From JAYPAN01 sp038123715 (GTDB lineage Bacteria > Pseudomonadota > Alphaproteobacteria > RS24): 64,000 nt of DNA. Position numbers and translations under genes: made by a program. The notes beneath the pieces are model-generated. The model was not told the origin of the DNA, did not search any database, and was given only the letters and a program-made list of their open reading frames with translations. Positions within the stretch are counted from its first letter, which is position 1. Each line of letters opens with the position of its first letter. Of this stretch, positions 61,065 to 64,000 are shown one piece after another. The stretch spans positions 62,001-126,000 of the forward strand of contig JAYPAN010000002.1 in NCBI GenBank assembly GCA_038123715.1, given 5' to 3'.

Positions 61065-61143
61065 CGGCAAAAAAGCCGCGCGCCGCGAAACCCAACACAT
61101 ACAAACGAGAAGACGAACCCGATGTCTTTTTGTTGGTACTCAT
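61057..61143 (-). CDS. Candidate 28-residue small protein or leader peptide
   Basis: A short ORF too small for usual gene finding: ATG at 61143, stop at 61057, starting MSTNKKTSGSSS and ending GFAARGFFAAA. It has a basic, Ser-rich first half and a hydrophobic, Ala/Phe-rich second half. A perfect 6 bp hairpin (GCCCTG, six bases, CAGGGC, 61161-61144) ends at the base before the ATG and would bury the GCAGGG ribosome-binding segment. It lies beyond the groEL terminator on the same strand. I cannot name it; it may be chance. Confidence 0.3.
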   Translation of the reverse strand: MSTNKKTSGSSSRLYVLGFAARGFFAAA

Positions 61144-61222
61144 GCCCTGCTCTGTCAGGGCGGGTGCAAGCTAACAGAAGCAAACGCCTATGCCTAGGTG
61201 TTAAATAGGAAATCGTGCAGGC

Positions 61223-61256
61223 AAAAAAAGGGGTCGCCAAAATAATTGGCGACCCC
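61223..61256 (-). terminator. Intrinsic terminator of groESL
   Basis: On the minus strand an 11 bp perfect stem, GGGGTCGCCAA / TTGGCGACCCC with a five-base loop, is followed by seven T. It begins 20 bases after the groEL stop codon. Confidence 0.95.
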
Positions 61257-61275
61257 GAAATCGGAAGGTGATGAT

Positions 61276-62910
61276 TTACATCATGCCGCCCATGCCGCCC
61301 ATATCGGGCATGGCCGGGGCTGCCGCGCCTTTCGGCTCCGGCTTGTCGGCTACCATGGCCTCGGTGGTAATCAGCAGACCAGCAACCGATGCCGCATCGC
61401 GCAAAGCGGTTGTGACCACTTTGGCCGGGTCAACAATACCGGCTGCAATCAGGTCGCAATAGACTTCGTTTTGCGCGTCAAAGCCGATTTTGCCCTTACC
61501 GTCCAGCACTTTGCCAACAACGATTGAGCCTTCCACACCGGCATTTTCAGAAATCTGGCGCAATGGCGCTTCCAGCGCGCGGCGCACGATTTTGATACCG
61601 GCCTGAATGTCGGCATTGTCGTTTTCGAGTTTATCAACAGCCGTGCTGGCCAGCAGCAATGCCGTGCCGCCACCCGGCACAATGCCGCTTTCAACCGCAG
61701 CGCGGGTTGCGTTCAACGCATCATCAACGCGGTCTTTGCGCTCTTTCACTTCAACTTCGGTCGCCCCGCCAACTTTCAGCACAGCAACACCGCCCGACAA
61801 TTTAGCCAAGCGCTCTTGCAGTTTTTCGCGGTCATAATCCGATGTTGTGCTGTCGATTTGGGTGCGGATTTGTGCGGTGCGGCCTTCAATGTCTTTTTTC
61901 TTGCCGGCACCGTCAACAATTGTGGTCTCATCTTTGGTGATGGCCACGCGCTTGGCTGTGCCGAGCATGTCGAGGGTCACATTTTCCAGCTTAATGCCCA
62001 AATCTTCCGACACCACCTGACCACCGGTCAAAATGGCAATGTCTTCGAGCATGGCTTTGCGGCGGTCACCGAAACCGGGGGCTTTGACGGCGGCAATTTT
62101 CAGGCCACCGCGCAGCTTATTGACCACCAAAGTCGCCAATGCCTCGCCTTCAATATCTTCAGCGATAATCAGCAGCGAGCGTGAGCTTTGCACCACGGCT
62201 TCCAGAATCGGCACCATGGATTGCAGATTGGACAATTTGGCCTCATGCAGAAGAATAAGCGGGTCTTCCAGCTCAGTGGTCATTTTGTCAGCATTGGTGA
62301 TGAAATAAGGCGACAGATAGCCACGGTCGAATTGCATGCCTTCCACGACATCCAGCTCGCTTTCAAGACCTTTTGCCTCTTCCACCGTAATCACGCCTTC
62401 CTTGCCGACTTTTTCCATTGCCTCGGCAATCATGCCGCCAATCGCAGCCTCGCCATTGGCAGAAATTGTGCCAACTTGTGAAATCTCGTCATTCGACTTG
62501 ATTTTCTTCGAGCGCTTTTCAAGGTCGGCCAATGCGGCGGTCACCGCGACATCAATGCCGCGCTTCAAATCCATCGGATTCATACCGGCGGCAACAGCCT
62601 TGTGGCCTTCGCGGATAATCGCCTGCGCCAGCACGGTTGCCGTGGTGGTTCCGTCACCGGCTTCGTCATTGGTGCGGGAAGCCACTTCGCGCACCATTTG
62701 GGCGCCCATATTCTCAAACTTGTCTTCCAGCTCGATTTCCTTGGCCACGGACACACCATCTTTGGTGGTGCGCGGCGCGCCAAAGGATTTGTCGAGGACA
62801 ACATTGCGGCCTTTCGGGCCAAGCGTCACTTTGACGGCATCGGCCAGAATATCGACGCCCTTGAGCATTTTGTCACGGGCTTCAGATCCAAATGTTACTT
62901 CTTTCGCCAT
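61276..62910 (-). CDS. groL: 60 kDa chaperonin GroEL
   Basis: GroEL forms the double-ring ATP-dependent folding chamber capped by GroES. The 544-residue protein shows the equatorial and ATP sites (KVTLGPKGRNVVLDKSFGAP, AGDGTTTATVLAQ), the apical segment and the terminal GGMGGMM tail. The ATG has GGAGAG seven bases upstream and is 41 bases after groES. Expression is probably controlled with groES by the CIRCE element upstream. Only one groEL is in the window; other copies elsewhere cannot be excluded. Confidence 0.98.
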   Translation of the reverse strand: MAKEVTFGSEARDKMLKGVDILADAVKVTLGPKGRNVVLDKSFGAPRTTKDGVSVAKEIELEDKFENMGAQMVREVASRTNDEAGDGTTTATVLAQAIIREGHKAVAAGMNPMDLKRGIDVAVTAALADLEKRSKKIKSNDEISQVGTISANGEAAIGGMIAEAMEKVGKEGVITVEEAKGLESELDVVEGMQFDRGYLSPYFITNADKMTTELEDPLILLHEAKLSNLQSMVPILEAVVQSSRSLLIIAEDIEGEALATLVVNKLRGGLKIAAVKAPGFGDRRKAMLEDIAILTGGQVVSEDLGIKLENVTLDMLGTAKRVAITKDETTIVDGAGKKKDIEGRTAQIRTQIDSTTSDYDREKLQERLAKLSGGVAVLKVGGATEVEVKERKDRVDDALNATRAAVESGIVPGGGTALLLASTAVDKLENDNADIQAGIKIVRRALEAPLRQISENAGVEGSIVVGKVLDGKGKIGFDAQNEVYCDLIAAGIVDPAKVVTTALRDAASVAGLLITTEAMVADKPEPKGAAAPAMPDMGGMGGMM

Positions 62911-62951
62911 AATTCTCTCCTGTCAGGCATGAATTGGGTCAGTTGGCCGGA

Positions 62952-63239
62952 TTAGCCGACAACGCCCAGAATGTCGCTTTCTTTCATGATTAACAGCTCT
63001 TCGCCGTCAATCGTGACCTCACTGCCCGACCATTTGCCGAACAATATGGTGTCTTTCGGTTTGACATCGAGCGGGGTAACGCTGCCATCATCGCCGCGTG
63101 TGCCATTGCCCACGGCAACAACAACGCCTTGCGACGGCTTTTCCTGTGCGCTGTCCGGAATAATAATGCCACCAGCTGTTTTTGTGTCTTCATCGACGCG
63201 CCGCACGAGAACGCGGTCATGCAAAGGACGAAATTTCAT
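62952..63239 (-). CDS. groS: 10 kDa chaperonin GroES
   Basis: GroES is the heptameric lid of GroEL. The 95-residue length is standard, with KFRPLHDRVLVRRVDEDTKTAGGIIIPD, the mobile loop region, and the C-terminal EELLIMKESDILGVV. It is the first gene of the groESL operon, and a CIRCE inverted repeat lies 55 bases upstream of its ATG, giving heat-shock control through HrcA. Confidence 0.98.
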   Translation of the reverse strand: MKFRPLHDRVLVRRVDEDTKTAGGIIIPDSAQEKPSQGVVVAVGNGTRGDDGSVTPLDVKPKDTILFGKWSGSEVTIDGEELLIMKESDILGVVG

Positions 63240-63293
63240 CTGTCAGATCTCCTGTTTATCGTCTTGCTTGCGGGTTTGCCCCGAAAACGGATT

Positions 63294-63320
63294 TTGGCAC
63301 TCTGTATAGAGGAGTGCCAA
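63294..63320. promoter_or_regulatory. CIRCE operator (HrcA site) of groESL
   Basis: TTGGCACTC-N9-GAGTGCCAA is a perfect inverted repeat matching the CIRCE consensus TTAGCACTC-N9-GAGTGCTAA with one symmetric change (A to G, T to C). It lies just downstream of the predicted transcription start, where HrcA binding would block transcription. Confidence 0.9.
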
Positions 63321-63331
63321 AAAGCCTCATG

Positions 63332-63360
63332 GAGATAGGGAGCCAATGCCCCCCTGTCAA
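63332..63360 (-). promoter_or_regulatory. Predicted groESL promoter
   Basis: On the minus strand TTGACA (63360-63355) and TATCTC (63337-63332) are separated by 17 bases. The start expected near 63325 is four to five bases before the CIRCE element. Confidence 0.65.
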
Positions 63361-63702
63361 GCGGTGTGATGCGTTTTCGTTAAGATTTTTTTTATTTGTC
63401 GGCAGTTAATGACGCGGCATTTATTGGTATTGGTGGGCGGAGGCCGGAAACCGGCGGGCAAAAGCCCGCCGGCGCCGTATTTCTCACCCGGGCGGACAGG
63501 CCGCGCCGGCAGGTGGGAATAACCGGGGCTGACCCACGGGTGAAATCGGCCGCACTAACCAGTGCGTGTGTCATTTGATAGCTTCGCGTGACAATTGCAA
63601 TACCCATATTTTCAATAAAAACAATGGGTTAAAGATATTTTCATCCAGTTAAATTATTGCGCTTCTATCCACCCCAAACCCGCAGGTTTCAGACCTTCGC
63701 CG
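63361..63702. other. Non-coding stretch with a GC-rich, structured block
   Basis: No gene is convincing here. A GC-rich block of about 63420-63560 sits between AT-rich flanks and contains a perfect 9 bp hairpin with an AAAA loop, CCGGCGGGC / GCCCGCCGG (63451-63472), an outer CACCCG / CGGGTG pairing, and CGCACT / AGTGCG. It could be a structured RNA, but no promoter or terminator pair is clear. Short ORFs in it have no recognisable content. Confidence 0.35.
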
Positions 63703-64000
63703 TCAGGTAATTGTTTGACCTCCGTCAATCACCACTTGCTGACCGGTCATAAACGCTCCGGCCTCACTTGCCAAAAACACCGCCGCACCGGCAATTTCAT
63801 CAGGCGCGCCAATTCGCTTAAGCGGCGTGGTGGCCGTCGATTGCTTGAGAATATCGGGATTGTCCCACAATGCCTGGGCGAAATAGGTTTTAATAAGCCC
63901 CGGCGCAATCGCATTGGCGCGGATATTGTGGCCGCCATGCTCAACCGCGATATTACGCGCAAGCTGGAAATCTGCCGCTTTGGAAATGCCGTAAGTGCCA
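63703..64000 (-). CDS. Short-chain dehydrogenase/reductase (partial, N-terminus off the right edge)
   Basis: Only the last 99 codons of an NAD(P)-dependent SDR are in view. They show the catalytic tyrosine and lysine in YGISK, then ANAIAPGLIKT, PLKRIGAPDEIAGAAVFLASEAGAFMTGQ and the terminal VVIDGGQTIT, a classical SDR ending. The glycine-rich cofactor site is outside the window, so the substrate cannot be guessed. It reads away from the groESL region. Confidence 0.92.
   Translation of the reverse strand, partial: GTYGISKAADFQLARNIAVEHGGHNIRANAIAPGLIKTYFAQALWDNPDILKQSTATTPLKRIGAPDEIAGAAVFLASEAGAFMTGQQVVIDGGQTIT

Noticed and set aside
60667..61240. Minus-strand frames crossing scaffold gap 2
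   Set aside because: They depend on reading through N and on the duplicated 55 bases, and match nothing recognisable.
63392..63607. Overlapping short frames (about 60 and 71 codons) in the GC-rich block near the right edge
   Set aside because: They start at weak codons without ribosome-binding sites and follow hairpin sequence; a structured RNA or nothing is more likely.
1..64000. CRISPR arrays, insertion sequences, prophage, rRNA and tRNA genes
   Set aside because: I looked for regular spacers, transposase motifs, terminal inverted repeats and tRNA cloverleaves by eye and saw none; a tRNA missed by eye cannot be fully excluded.

Overview
This 64 kb window is a chromosomal segment of an alphaproteobacterium, probably a free-living aerobic heterotroph. 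The evidence is a CcrM-type GANTC methyltransferase, the DciA/DUF721-MutY-DsbA-SMC neighbourhood, a two-subunit glycine decarboxylase, an aa3-type cytochrome c oxidase operon with CtaB, CoxF, Cox11 and SURF1, a DUF2093 gene beside xseA, an alphaproteobacterial-type HisRS, and a CIRCE-controlled groESL. I cannot assign genus or order from the sequence alone. Coding density is high, many neighbouring genes overlap by 1-20 bases (often ATGA, GTGA or TAATG), and I see no insertion sequence, prophage, CRISPR array, rRNA or tRNA.

Layout: 1-4.4 kb, smc (cut by the left edge), a membrane-anchored thioredoxin-fold protein and dciA on the minus strand, divergent from mutY. 5.5-12.1 kb, ccrM, then rnhB with the glycine cleavage operon gcvT-gcvH-gcvPA-gcvPB, led by a tandem glycine riboswitch. 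12.1-18.9 kb, a lipoprotein, ispH-thrB-rnhA, a peroxiredoxin with a DsbD-N-like partner, yqgE, a multi-TM sensor-like protein and an acetyltransferase. 18.8-26.1 kb, thrC and the cytochrome oxidase assembly/structural operon. 26.5-33.7 kb, tldD, gshA, rsmE, ubiA, a desaturase and pmbA. 33.8-38 kb, msbA-waaA-lpxK for lipid A/Kdo export and synthesis. 38-49.9 kb, an M23 peptidase, a DUF2093 protein, xseA, purD, an aminoglycoside-phosphotransferase-fold protein, rsmD, rluB, tadA, an acyl-CoA dehydrogenase, mutL and pgi. 50-54.4 kb, a parvulin-like PPIase with a HupE/UreJ protein, rraA and isocitrate lyase. 54.6-60.8 kb, an ScfR/RamB-like regulator, hisS-hisZ-hisG and a TSUP permease. 61.3-63.2 kb, groES-groEL. 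The right edge cuts an SDR oxidoreductase.

The window is mostly core metabolism and information processing; the unusual signals are regulatory. The clearest is a HisZ carrying an N-terminal Cro-like helix-turn-helix domain, preceded by an AT-rich, palindrome-rich stretch and a promoter whose predicted start coincides with the ATG. Others are four GANTC sites plus five DnaA-box-like 9-mers at roughly helical spacing upstream of ccrM, a 10 bp inverted repeat between the isocitrate lyase gene and its divergent regulator, and a 14 bp tandem duplication that doubles the translation start of the TSUP gene.

Two runs of exactly 100 N (39218-39317 and 60910-61009) are each flanked by the same 55 bases on both sides. 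They look like scaffolding artefacts: removing N plus one copy (155 bases) restores the xseA reading frame and a normal C-terminus.
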